DNA from: Anthonomus grandis grandis
Lineage: Eukaryota > Arthropoda > Insecta > Coleoptera > Curculionidae
DNA length: 64,000 nucleotides
Assembly (NCBI RefSeq): GCF_022605725.1
Contig: NC_065547.1
Coordinates: forward strand, 6,613,167 to 6,677,166
Reading direction: 5' to 3'
The translations under genes were made by a program, and so were the position numbers. The notes beneath the pieces are model-generated. The model was not told the DNA's origin and searched no databases. It was given only the letters and a program-made list of their open reading frames with translations. This document shows, in pieces, positions 44,951-57,010 of the stretch (within the stretch, counting starts at the first letter, position 1; each line of letters starts with the position of its first letter).

Positions 44951-45577
44951 TCCTTGGATTTAATTGCTTTAATTGACTAATAACTTTTATTTTATTTTAG
45001 GTTGTATTTTGGTTCAGACGCCTAAAAGAAACCAGGAATTTGATGATTATTTTTAAAGGAGTGCCTGAAACAAATTTTTTTTTTAACTCTTTTTACATTT
45101 TTACGACAAAGCTAAATAACTTTTAATTTATTTCAGATATTTCTTACTTCTCTTTGGCCTCAAATGTCTTAATATTTTTAATTGATTTTAAGACTTTTAT
45201 TTTAAATGCCTGGAAAAAACAATGGAACAATGGAAAAAACAAGACAATATTATTTTCAAAAAATTTTTGGTTTTTTCCAATTGCAGAATTTTCTATTAGT
45301 ATTCTATTTAAAACAGTATTTTACAAAATGCATATAACTTATGATTATTTTGATGATTATTAACCAATATTAAATAATTTTCAACTTTTACCTTAAAGAC
45401 GTGCAAAAAATCAAAATATTTATCAAAATTTAGATAAATAAGAAATTTTTATTTTAAATTTTTTATCTAGACGTTTGTATGTTCAAAAATTTTGAATTTT
45501 CTTATATTTTTAATAAAAAACTACGAAAATAAGACTTTGTTTGAGTTTTTAGGCATTTGTTACCTTAAAGAAATAAG
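44951..45577. repeat. Degenerate CCTGGAAAA / TTTTCCAGG repeats, part 2
   Basis: Half-sites AAATGCCTGGAAAAAAC (45205) and 'TTTTTCCAATTGCAG', and 'AGGCATTTGTTACCTTAAAG' at the edge of the LINE insertion. No gene; the frame at 45154-45363 is repeat sequence. Confidence 0.55.
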
Positions 45578-47045
45578 ATTTATATTTATTTATTTAAATT
45601 CTTCATTACCAAGGTTCAACAATGAACATAGCATGCGTCAATTTCAAGCCTTACCTAAATGTTTACACTAAAGTCATTAATAATTAAAAGTTAAATAGAC
45701 ATACATATACTATAACAATACCTATTAAAACGAACTTACAAACGAAGACTTAAAAGCTAAAACACTACAGACTAGGGACTAAACTTGCACAGATTTTTAA
45801 TTTTTTTAGGTTCAAACAGTAATAGACATTATGACAGTATAAAGGATTATCTAAAAGGAATTGCTTTATTTTTGATTTGAACTGGTTTATACCGTCAATT
45901 GCTTTTATGCAGTTTGGTAATTTATTAAACGCTTTAGACGCTACGAGAATCGCACTCTTTTCAAATAGAGTCATATTGTGGTGCACAATGTTGAGATCTT
46001 GGTGATATCTTGTAGACATACCCATATTATAGTCTGAATTCCTTGTAAAGTAATGGCTGTATATTTTTGCAAAAACCAAAAGTTTATAGAAGTATAACGA
46101 ATATACTGTCATTATACGGTGTTTTTTAAACAAAGGTGCTGCATGGTCTAAAAACCCAGCTCCATCTAGCGTTCTGATCATGCGTCTGTATAGGACAAGT
46201 AAACGCTCCAGCTCAGAAGAAGTCCCCCCAGTTGATAATACCATCAGAAAGTCGACTTTGAACGTGGGCATGAATAAAGAGTCGAACAACATCCGTGCTT
46301 ACTATACGTGTTAGGTTACTCACAACAAAGCACGACGTTACCAAGCTTTTTGCAATGTGATCGATGTGGGTGTCCCAAGTTAGCCTGCTATCGATATGAA
46401 AACCTAAAAATTTAGTAAAGTTTTCATTTTTTATTGATTGGCTATCAGTTTTTACGAGGGCTCTTTAAGGATTTTTAATAGTTGAACGAATATTTTTAAA
46501 GTGCATAACAAGAAACTTCTCGGCGTTTGATAGTAAACCATTTTGCTTGCACCAGTTTGAGAAGTTCATAGAAACCTCATTGCAGCTTGCAACTGCATCG
46601 ATGTATGTGTATGGTTTATGACTATGATTGAGGTATCATCTGCAAATTGACAAATATGCAAATCCTGGTTATTTATGTTATTAGAAAGATCGTTACAAAA
46701 TATAAGAAAAAGGAGTGGGGACAGAATTCAAGATTAATTAACTCCAGATTTAACAAGTGTTGAGGACTTAAAAGGATGCGTTTCCATTTCATTTAGTTTG
46801 TTAATGATTTAAACGTATAGTTTTCTGTTAGAAATATAAGAAATTAGCTAGTCTAAAGGTGGCCCATAAATGCCGTAGGCTTCCAGCTTTTGTTTTAGTA
46901 TTTCTCCATCAATTACATCAAACGCTTTGCTTAAGTCGTAGAAAATTTCAAAAGTTTCCAGACTCGAGTTTAGACTTTTATTTATGTAGGTGAGTGCTTC
47001 GAAAAGGGCTGTTTCTGTAGACCTTCAAAAATCTTCGAAAACACG
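45578..47045 (-). mobile_element. 5'-truncated non-LTR retrotransposon with AAAT tail
   Basis: Reverse-strand RT coding (46.0-47.04 kb), a short 3' untranslated region and an AAATAAATAAAT-type tail at about 45580-45600. It interrupts a higher-order repeat whose uninterrupted form is seen near 49.15-49.33 kb; this places the truncated 5' end at about 47040. A second copy of the family with the same 3' end is at 48196-48740. Confidence 0.85.
45765..47040 (-). pseudogene. LINE reverse transcriptase, C-terminal two thirds, broken
   Basis: In order on the reverse strand: ETALFEALTYINKSLNS, FYDLSKAFDVIDGEIL (first catalytic Asp), ICQFADDTSIIVIN (catalytic FADD, 46629-46646), LGFHIDSRLTWDTHIDHIAK and a long open tail to ...LKICASLVPSL (stop 45765). 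This is the RT palm and thumb of a Jockey/CR1-like LINE. Several stops and frame changes occur between 46300 and 47000; the last 175 codons are clean. The N-terminal endonuclease is absent (5' truncation). Confidence 0.9.
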
Positions 47046-47807
47046 GAGAGATTGGATATCATAACCGATTATCATAACCTAAACTAAGCAAAATCAACTT
47101 AACAAAACCATTTAAAAATAAATAAATAAAAAAATAAAACATGGTACATATAAAATTATTAGAACTAGACAAAAATAAAACATACCTAACTTTACCTGAT
47201 AAATATAAAATAAAAGGTGCATAAAATAAATATTTTTTTCCAGGCATTTTTGACTTGAATTTCCTATTTTTTTGGGTAATGTTAGTCAAATTTCTAAAAA
47301 AACTTTTTTTTTTTAAGTTTTAGATGCCTAAAATTTTTTTTTATCTTTACATGATTTTTTTACGTTTACCTCAAACGACTACAAAAAAAGTAAAAGTGTA
47401 ATGATAATTATGTTGTTTTTTTCTGGTTTTTACCGAAAAAAACATTTTTTTTTTAAATTTTGACACAATGTTTAAACTTTAACTTTAAATGCCAAGAAAA
47501 AAATAAAAAATTAACGATTAAATTTGTTGAATTTGATTAAATAGGAATTATTAAACGTTTAGTTTTTTCCTTGCATTTATGTTCTGAAAAATTAAGGATT
47601 TTTTTATTTTTAATAAAAACTACAAAAGTTTTTTGATAGGCATTTGTAACCCAATAAATATATGAAATTTCCTAATTTTTGTAGGGTTTTTGATTCAAAT
47701 TCCTGGAAGAAATATTATTTATTTTATTTTTTATGTTTCAAATGCCTGATTTTTTTGTCTGACTTTGAAACTTTATGTTAAAATTTAATGTTAAAATTCG
47801 TTAAAAT
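47046..47807. repeat. Degenerate repeats; segment shared with 49.31-49.48 kb
   Basis: 'AACCTAAACTAAGCAAAAT' to 'CTTTACCTGATAAATATAAA' (47075-47270) matches 49313-49480. CCTGG/CCAGGCATTT half-sites continue. No gene. Confidence 0.6.
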
Positions 47808-48060
47808 TCGTTGGATAAGAGCATGTTTTGTACCTCACAGAATCCCTCTCCTTGGCTTATACCTTCTTTTTTTTGGATCACTCCTCTCCGATTTTTATGC
47901 TTTCGGTTTTTCTTATTTACATTGATTGAGATGGCGAATCTTACAGTTAAATTAAACAAACGGTTCAAAACAGATATATGTTTCTCGCGATCAGAATGAA
48001 GACTCTTTCAATTAAAGTCATCGTTACAAATGTTGGTTTCTTGGATTTAAATGCTTTATT
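47808..48060 (+). repeat. Higher-order segment, copy 2 of 3
   Basis: It starts TTCGTTGGATAAGAGCATG as at 44.6 kb, but lacks about 150 bp of the middle. It includes TTACAGTTAAATTAAACAAA and GTTACAAATGTTGGTTTC. The small frame at 47811-47999 is not preserved in copy 1. Confidence 0.75.
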
Positions 48061-48195
48061 TTACTTACAACCCTTTTATTTTTTCTTATTTAAGGTTTTC
48101 AGTATTTTGGTTCATATGTCTTGAAGAACCCAGAAATTTAATGATTAATTTTTTGCAACAAAGTAGTAATTTTACAATAAAGTATAATGAGCTGC
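48061..48195. other. Short repeat stretch before the second LINE copy
   Basis: A+T-rich continuation of the landscape; nothing specific. Confidence 0.3.
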
Positions 48196-48745
48196 CTGAA
48201 TGGAGCTGACATATCATCTCATGCAGCGCTCTTATTTAAGAAACATAAAATAATGACTATGTACTCATTGTAATTTTATAAATTACTCCTTATTTATAAA
48301 AATAATATGCAATATTTTACAGCTACTATCTTCCAAATAAACTCAGGTATGCAAACAAGACATAGACAAGACAACCTCACTATGGTTGCACATAACACAA
48401 CCCACTATCATTAATATCTATTAAAAAATTCTCATACTTTAATAGTGTACTAAAGAATATATGTATTTGTCGAAAATTTTTTATATTTCCATAATCAGTA
48501 CTGTGAATTAGATTTAGGCCAGGCGTGATAATGTGTGTAACCAAATTTTAATAATTGTGCATTGAAATATTACGTATCTGATTTTAAGCTGTTATTGTAT
48601 GAGTTCGACTGTTATAGAAGTAAGTTTTATTTTATTATAGTTTTTTGTTTATAGTTTAAGTTTACTATAGTTTTCTTTTTGACGCACGTTATGTTTCTTG
48701 TAAAATCTTTGTATGAAGAAAAAATAAATAAATTAATTTAATAGG
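48196..48745 (+). mobile_element. Severely 5'-truncated copy of the AAAT-tailed LINE
   Basis: LNGADISSHAALLFKKHKIM..MYSL, then GMQTRHRQDNL, aligns with the tail of the LINE at 45.8-46.2 kb (LDGAGFLDHAAPLFKKHRIM..VYSL). Its 3' end shares GACGCACGTTATGTTTCTTG-like sequence and an AAATAAATAAATT tail. Coding scrap about 48196-48403; the rest is 3' untranslated region. Confidence 0.8.
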
Positions 48746-49936
48746 TTGTTTAGGCCTAGAAAATTCCAAATTTTTATATTAACTTAAATAAAACAGTTGT
48801 AAAAAAATTATTATTTTTGAACATTTGTCAAGAATTTATAACTTAGAAGACATTTTAATTTATTTTTGAAAGTGCCAGAAATTTTTTTTAAATTATTTTT
48901 TTAATTTGTACCCCAAATGCTACCCCAAAATAAAAAGTTAAATGATTCCTAATTTCTTCCAGGCACATATTTATGTTTTTTTTTGGCATTTTCACTTTTT
49001 TATTCTATTTCTATTTTATTCAGTTTTGAAAATTTTACCTTAAATACCTGGAAAAAATAGGAATATAATAATTAATTTTATTAAAATCAATTAAATTAAG
49101 ACCAATATTTTTTTTATTTTTTTTTAGGCATTTGTAACCTGACAAAAATAATATTTATTTTAAATATTTACATAAATATTAATAATATTGATAATAAAGA
49201 ATTTGTTTAGTACCAGAGCTACATACAAATATAAAAGTGAATGTTTGCATTATTGCAATAAAAATTAAAATGTCTAAATATTTAATACACACGGTGTGCA
49301 AAGAAGGGAGAATTATAACTTAAACTAAGCAAAGTGAACTTAATGAATTAAAAAGAATTATAAGAATAAAAAGGGGTGCAATTAAGAATGAGAAATAACG
49401 TAAATAAACTTAACTTTACCTAATAAAATGTAAAAATTACAGGTGAATAAATTTCTGACTTTTTTTCATTTTTTTTCAGGCACTTTTAATCTTACAAAGA
49501 TATAAAATTTATTACCTTTTTAAGCATTTTATCTCAAATTTCCTAAAGAAATTTTCATTTATTTTAATTTTTACGTTTTATATGGCCGAAAAAATGTTTG
49601 TTTAAATTTTTACATGATTTTTAAAATTTAACCTTCTAAAGTATCAGGACAAAATTAAAAATTTAACAATAAAATTTGTTGAAATTGATTAAATGAAAAT
49701 TGTTAAATTTTTAATTTTTTCCAGACATTTCCAGGCGAAAGAAATTGCTTAAATTTTTTCTAAACATTTTGCAATCTAATAGGAATTTAATTTTTTTAAA
49801 TGTTTTTAGGCACTTTGATTTAAATTTTTGAAAGAAATGATTTTCATTTTATTTTTTGATTTAAATGCCTGATATATTTTTTTTTAAATTTTTACATCAA
49901 TTTTTACCTTATGTATGATTAAATTTGTTAATAATG
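48746..49936. repeat. Degenerate CCTGGAAAA / TTTTCCAGG repeats, part 3
   Basis: Half-sites AAATACCTGGAAAAAATAGG (49044) and 'TTTTTTCAGGCACTTTTAATC' (49474). It includes the uninterrupted version of the site where the 45.6-47.0 kb LINE inserted (about 49130-49330). No gene. Confidence 0.6.
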
Positions 49937-50050
49937 TATACCTTTGTTAAAATTCGTGGGAGCAGGTTTTGTACCTCACTGAACCCACTACTTGTCATGT
50001 GATCTGTATTTAAGTGATCAGGATAAAGAATCTTGCAATCAAATTAAGTG
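49937..50050 (+). repeat. Higher-order segment, copy 3 of 3 (short)
   Basis: GGTTTTGTACCTCACTGAACC and surrounding text match copies 1 and 2; the rest is lost. Confidence 0.6.
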
Positions 50051-52149
50051 ATATTTAAAAATGTTAATTTTTCCAAGGTTTTTTTCATCCTATTTTCTAT
50101 ATTTACTTTTTACTTTTATATTCAAATAGGCATCTGGAAGTAAACAAAATAATTTTTTATTTAAATGAATTTTGAACCTCTATCACAAATGCCTGGATAT
50201 ATTAAGGAATTTCATTTTTTTTTAAATTTTCCAGGCATTTTTATCGTTATAAATGTTGACCTTGTTTATGTTCTTAATCAAAATCTACCAGGAAAAAATC
50301 TTTCTGATATTTTTCCAGACATTTGTAAGCTAAAAAGGACGTGAAACTTTTTACTTCTTTAAGCATTTTCTACAAATTTCAAAAGAAATAGTGAATTGTT
50401 TAATTTACTTAGATTAATTTAACTATAAAATAATATACAAAATGTATGTTTAAATTTTACAATTTAATTCTCATTGATAGATCATTCTTATTTATCGGTA
50501 TATAAACGTCAAAAATTTTGAAACATTTAAGAAATTAGTGACTTTTTATGAATTAAATAAGTTTTTATAGATATTTTTTTGTTCTTCTTAATTAATTACA
50601 TAATTTTACGTTAAAATATATTTTGTCAATTTTTCCTCACCTTTAGACAGGTCTATCTAGAAGTGATGGAGTGACACGATATTTTATTCGATATTCAACC
50701 ATAGGTCCATCTTAGTTGGGAATTTCCTTACTTAGAATTAAATTAATATTTTAATTTCAAATTTTTTTAGAATTATTTTGTTTGTTTTCAGGATTACCAA
50801 AAATTCTTCTTGAAACAATTTGTTTTTTAAAAATTGTTTAGATTAACCTATTTTAACTTAAACATACTTATCTTGTATCAGTTTGTTCATTTATTTTTTT
50901 AATTAGTAATTTTATTCTGGATAATAGAGAGATAAATTGCAGGTTTTTTAATATTATTATACATATTACATACCAAAAATTTTAAAATATCGAATTAAGT
51001 TGTTGGAGAACAATGGTTTTTATTTAATTTCTAATTTAATTGTAGAGTTCTTTATCTTTTTCACTTTTAATAAAGTTGTATAAAAGAGAATAAAACATCT
51101 TCTGATAAATAGAGAATTAGTATATTTTTTAACACGCAATGTTATTCTGGAAAGTTATCAGAAAATATTGGTAATAGGACCAATATGGATATTACAAAAT
51201 ATGAATAGTTGCGTTAACTTGATGGCAGAATCCTTCATCCTATTCATATTAAATATTGTTTGTTAAAAACCCAATAACCTAATTATTTTTTCAAATTCCT
51301 TATTGAGACCATGAGTTTTAAAATATTTTAGAAAATAATTTTTTTTATTGCAATTACTATTTAATTGTAATAACTGACGTAAATATAACTTTTCATTAAT
51401 TATTTGTTTCCAACTGTCCTACATTTCTCAACATTTTCAAAACAAAAAATAAAAAATTTAGTTTCACATAAATGATGTATTCCAGATCTTCAGGCCTATT
51501 TAAAGGAAAAATATCATACGTATACCGGAAATTCTAAAATATCCCGGGTTCTTATTAGAGAACATTTGTTTTTCTTGAAATTTCAATATAATTGTAGAAT
51601 TCTTCATCCTGATCGCTTTTAATAATGACTACTTAAAAATCAATAATTAAATTTCAGATGAAAGAAAATCAGTTAGTTTTGCTGTTTGTAGATTTTCAGG
51701 CATATTTATGCCAAAAATTGTAAAACATTATAAGAAGATATTGGCTAAATATTTAAAATATATTGTCTCAGCTGATTTGTTTTGACCACTTGGGTTAAAT
51801 TAGTTGCAGGATTTCTCATCCTGATCGCTTTTAATGACTGCTTGGAAATCAATAATTAATCTACAGATAAAAAAGAAGTCGGTTAATTTTCTTTAAGTTT
51901 TTAGACCAGCATAAGAAATATTGTCATATCAATGCGTTCATGTACCAAACATCATAAATAGTAGTTATATAATTAAAATATGATAACTTAGCTAAATTGT
52001 TTGGATCAACTAGTTATATTGCATTACGCTGACTATAAACTGTACGATTGAATTCTAGGTTAAACTAAGGCTCTTACTACTATTTATCAAGAGTTTTGGT
52101 TTGTAGTAATTTTTTTTTCTTATATTCTAAGCAATTTTAACCTTTACTT
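50051..52149. repeat. Degenerate repeats, including ~215-bp units near 51.0-52.06 kb
   Basis: Units contain 'AATTGTAGAATTCTTCATCC', 'CTGATCGCTTTTAATGACT' and 'GCTGATTTGTTTTGACCACT' (about 51040, 51215, 51590, 51810, 52000). The inverse of the same unit occurs in the duplicated blocks at about 57990-58080 and 61590-61690 ('AGTGATCAGGACAAGGAGTT'). No gene. Confidence 0.55.
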
Positions 52150-52700
52150 CATACTTTCCTGCTTCAGTAGACAAATGGAAATTCTTATTAAATGCACCAC
52201 CAGATAAAACCCTACCAAATCATCCCTCCAACACCCGGTAACAACCTTAATTGGTAAAAAGATCCATGGGATCAGCAGTAATTGAAACTCGTAAAATTTT
52301 CTTTCCAGCACGCGGTGCCGTAAAACCGTAAAACGCTGTTTGCCGCGGGAATTACTTTAATCCCCCCCCCGGAGTCCGTAGGGGATGATCCCCTTTTCTC
52401 ACCCCCTCCCTGCCCCCCAGAGACATTTTAAAACATCGGTGATTACAATCTGCTAACCTAATTATGCCATTTTCGGTGTGTCACTACTACTCGGTCTCGC
52501 CGTTCGTTCATTCGGGGAGTTTGTCGGTGGATATTTTCCGGAACGGGTCGGCCGCTTTGTGGCATGACCCCTCCGGTTAATTTGCAAACGCCCGTTTTAC
52601 ATAAACTTGTTTTAATTGTAGAATAAAACGGTCGGGAACTAGGTAAACTGACCGCTATTAGAACTAATACTGTAAATGTTTTGACTTTTGGGTTAATTGA
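52150..52700. other. GC-rich island, no open frame
   Basis: Markedly richer in G+C than the flanks, with a C run near 52362, CCCCTCCCTGCCCCCCAG near 52407 and CGGTCTCGCCGTTCG near 52493. No long frame, splice pair or repeat. It could be a promoter, first-exon region or conserved noncoding element. Confidence 0.4.
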
Positions 52701-55483
52701 TATGATATAATAAGGGAGATGTCGTTTTTAGGATACTTAAGATGCTGAAGATGTATTTGCCTTCCCAAAGGACTTTAATATTGCCAAAAGGTTTAAGTGG
52801 TAGAAAACATTGCCAGTCTTACAACCCTACAAAAATTAATTTGAAAATTCCGGATCACGATCGCTTTAAATAATTATTATTATGATTTTTTTAAATTATT
52901 TAAATTCCAGACCTTAAATTACCTTAGCAGTTACTCGTTGTTACGGCTTTTAAATATCTAAAAGAAAAAACTGGACATGTTGACTATGAAAATGAGTCAA
53001 TTGCACAATAAAAGTTTAGTCTCTATTGTTGTATCTTCTAAATTAACATTTGTAACGTTGATTTATTTTAATTGCAAAAGTTTTCATGCTGCTCGCTTCA
53101 AATGTAAATAGAGAAATATTTTTATGATACAATTAATGCCTTGAAAAAAATTAAAAATTTATTGATTGCTTATGTAATGTTGTGTATATTTTTATCATTT
53201 TTATGTTCTATTTATGTATGCAGCCCGTGTTGCTTAACTAATATATATTATTATTATTTTTAATTTAATCAATTTAATAATTAATATAGTTTTAATTTTT
53301 TTCAAGTATTTAAGGTGAAAGTTTGAAAACATGTAAAAAAAAGGTTCAGGTTATAGAAGGCCTAAAAAAGTTAGATTTTTTTCTATTATAATATTATGCC
53401 TGGAAAAATAAAAAATTACCCGAAATATTTAATTTATTAATTTAGGTTAAAAGTTTGAAATTCCTTTAAAATTAATTGTAAAAGCGCCTCAAAAAAAATT
53501 TAAAATAGTCAATGGTTTTCGTCCCTATATGTTAAAAACAACAAAAATCAAACCCAGTCAAAACTATAAAATAAAATTTTTAATTTTTTTAAGGCATTTT
53601 TGGTAAAAAATTAAAAATTAAGTTATAATAAAAAAAAATCATGTATTCATTAAAACCTAAAAATTAAAATAATTTTTTTTTTCTTATTTCATTTAAACTG
53701 CCCAAAAAAGTAGAAAGTTCCATATTTCTTTCAGGCAATACGTAGAATTTAGTGTAAACGAAACAAACACAAAATTTTCGCATATATTCAAAGAAAATTT
53801 AGAAATGTCCAAAAAAATAAGAAATTTAATTTTTTTTGTGGATTACAAATGTGTGGAAAAAAATTCAAATCTAATCAATTTTCCTTCGTATTTGGATGTT
53901 TTAAACCTACATGCTGTATTTTTTACAATAATTTGTTTTTACTATACTGTTTGTTAAGGGATTTTAAAACTCATAAAAAATAAATAAACAAAAAAATTAT
54001 TACTTAAAAAAGTGCGAAGAAAAAGATTTTAATTCTGCCAGTCTTGATAATATAAGCTGAAACTTAAAAATCAAGTATCTCTTTCTTGTCATTGAATTAA
54101 TATAAATAGAGAAGAATAATTAAATTTAGCAGCTTTCTGAAGAAAAATAAGAACTGAATAGTGACATTGAAAAACTAAAGCTACGAAATGCTAGAATATA
54201 ATAATTCACACAGAATTTCAAAGGCGTTTTTCAAATTGAAAAAATTGGAATTAGCTTTAGGTAGCTAACATAGATAAATTGCTGCTTTAGGCAGGAAGTT
54301 ACCATATTAAATAATGAAAAGATAGCAGTTTCAATTTATGATTAAATTAGAGAAAGAAATGAATCAATCTTTTTAAGTCGAGATGATTTTTCTAATTAAG
54401 TCTCTGACTGAGAGCAGAAAAATCTTTCCTATACACTTTTTAATAATTCAAGAACAAGTTTAAGAGATAACAAGGTTCTGAGGCACTTTCAAGCAGTTCC
54501 ATTAAACAATTTAAAAATTCTCAAAACTTAATAAACTCAGATTATTAATATTTTTAGTGAGATGTTAACATGACCTTAACATGACCTAATATATTGTAAT
54601 GATTCAAAAACTAACAAGTCAACTTGGATAATTTAGACTATTAGGCCATGACTAAAACCATCTTTAAAATATGCCATCTAGTAGCCTTTCCAGATAATTT
54701 AGTATTCCAAATTCCTTGGAGAAGCCCTTTGCAGTATTTTCACTTACTTCATGTAAGTGAAGACGTTTATTTATTTATTTATTTTTCTTCTTTCCTAGTG
54801 CTTTTAAAGATATAAGGCTCTTTTATTGAAAAGCTTTTAATTCATGCAAGAATGAGTTTAAGATATATCAAGCTTCTTTGGCACTTGTTCATAATGGCGG
54901 AAAAAAAAGTAAAAATTTCAGAAAATTTACAGCCTCGAGAAATGATATTCATAGTGAGATATTTACAAGATATTCTTTAATAAACTGTAATAATTGAAAC
55001 AAACTTGAATAGGTGATTTAGAAAATTTTGACTGTAAAGATGAATACTCAGGTTATCTTTGAAACTTATGATCTAGTAGTCTTTCCAGATATTGTGGTTT
55101 TTCAAATACTCTGGAACGTCCTTTTGGAGTGCTCTTATTTATTTTATGTAAACAAAAGACCTTGATATTAGAATTTCTCTGTTTTCCTCTCTAATGCTCT
55201 CAAAGATATTAAGAAGACGTCTACAGATTTTGAAAAAACTTTGTATTTACTGTACAAGTAATATCTAAGCCGTATCCTAAATTTAATCAGATAAAGATTT
55301 TAGAGTTCTTTACCATATTTACACACAACCGTTAATGCGCATTAGCGAAATCCAAATTAAGATCATATGTATGTGTAGATACCCGTAAACCGTTTTAGCA
55401 TTCCTAATTTGCATTAATTTTCAGTACTGCCAACTAACAAAAATTTGAAAACCAAGACAGTAGAAAAGAACATTCACTTTGTA
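52701..55483. other. No gene seen; A+T-rich with weak repeats
   Basis: Up to about 53900 it still carries CCTGGAAAAAT / AGGCATTTTTGG half-sites (53399, 53590). Positions 54000-55480 are anonymous DNA with two loosely similar stretches (about 54530-54840 and 54950-55230, both with 'GATAATTTAGTATTCCAAAT'-like text and 'TCTTTCCTAGTGCT'). No coding signal. Confidence 0.4.
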
Positions 55484-55620
55484 GTTGAATAGAAGTCCAT
55501 ATTTTGTAGGAGAATGTGTATATAAAGATTACAAATAGGGGAAGTCTTTGTCTCCAAGAAAAATGCATGTAGGTCACTTAGTTAAATGTATTATGCATTT
55601 CGGCTGTGTAAACAGCCATC
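55484..55620 (-). mobile_element. Solitary Penelope terminal-repeat fragment
   Basis: 137 bp nearly identical to 29256-29392, starting at the same base (GTTGAATAGAAGTCC). It ends abruptly inside the hammerhead-like motif: the stem-II hairpin and GAAA box are present, but the CTGATGA box is cut off after GATGG (reverse strand). Confidence 0.88.
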
Positions 55621-56810
55621 TGGATGGTTGGCTGTTCTCCATGATAGTTAGTGCATGGCTTTGATAAAACCTCATTTTAAAGGCGGTAACATTAATAATT
55701 CCGCTTATTAATATTTCCAAGGCCTTTTTGCTTTATTTATAACTCACTGTTGATAAACAATAGACCCTATTTTGTATAAGGAAATCTATAATTCACACGA
55801 TCTGGACGCAGAATTTCTCAACCAAAAACAGCAGTGGTGCCCTAAGTTTCAATTAATCAAATAAAACCTTAAATATGTTTCCCTTAAAAATGCCCCCCCT
55901 AAAAAAAATCTAAAAGCCTGGATAATATTAAATTCCAATTTTGAACTTACTACCGAGACGACACGACCCGACTACGTTAGAATTGCTGACTTAGCCGAAC
56001 GTTTTACCCGAGATAAGAATGTACACACCGTATCGTTATCGTAACTTGAAGCTTTATACCCTCTTGGAATATGTAGGAAGTAGAAAGGAAAGAGAAGGAG
56101 AGAGGGGGAGAAAGAGAGAGTGGGTGAGTAAGAGAGACTTTTTACGTGTTGTCCTCAAAAATTGATAGAGAAGAATAATGGCTACCGGGATTAGATAAAA
56201 CGTCTTCTTGTCCTCGCCGAGATAATTTGTCGTAAAAAAGGGGTGTTGCTACGATCAGATTACGTGGGGCAAAAGCTACAAAAAAACGGATTTTTGTGGG
56301 TGACAATGGGGTATAAAAGGGAAACAATCAAGTTAAAGGGGACGTAATATGATAGTAAACTCTGTGTAAAATCACAGAGTAAACATTGTCATAATTCTAC
56401 TGATAATTTAAGTTTATTTTGTACCGTTCGCTTAACTTGGTTGAGGGATGCCTTAATTCAAAAGGTTTTTTTTTTAAATTAAAATTTTAATTCAACAATT
56501 TTTCCCTATTTTTAAAGATGCCAGAAATTTTCTAAAATATGCAAAAATTATTGGAAAAAAATTCTTTTGCATAAATAAAATCTTTAAATTTATAAGTTTC
56601 CTTAAAAAGAACGTTCAAAGAAGCGTCAAAAAATGCCAAAAATCGAATTGGTTTCAATTTTTGACTACTGGATTTTGAGATATTCACAGTAAACTATAAG
56701 AACTAAATTGGTTTGTTAATTATAGGTACTCCTACTTAATTACTTACAAGAACAAAAAATCTAATATCTTTCAGACCTTTTTTAGAAGGATTTTTAATTT
56801 TTTTTCTGGA
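55621..56810. other. No gene; purine-rich tract and a small hairpin
   Basis: Positions 56070-56140 are a GA-rich tract (GAGAGAGGGGGAGAAAGAGA). ACTCTGTG-TAAAAT-CACAGAGT at 56359-56380 is a perfect 8-bp hairpin. 55940-56340 is G+C richer. The reverse frame at 56142-56327 shows no domain. Confidence 0.4.
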
Positions 56811-57010
56811 TGATTTGAATTAAAATTAAAATGTCTGTTAGTATAAGTTGGTTTACGGTCAATTCTAGTTTCAAAATTGTGTAAATCTTTTTTAATTAAA
56901 ATATCAAGAAAAGGAAGCTGACCATCAGCCACCTTTTCAAGAGAAAATTTATGGTAGATTCTTTGGAGTTAATGTAATTTAAAAAATTTATAAGATCTAT
57001 TTCGTTATAG
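56811..57010 (-). pseudogene. Penelope RT scrap
   Basis: Reverse strand: IDLINFLNYINSKESTINF, then in the next frame EKVADGQLPFLDILIKKDLH, YTNRHFNFNSNHPEK. LPFLDxLIxK and RKPTYTN...SNHP are the RT thumb motifs of Penelope elements, as in the 29-31 kb copy. Only about 65 codons remain, in two frames. A shorter copy is at 60488-60615. Confidence 0.85.
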
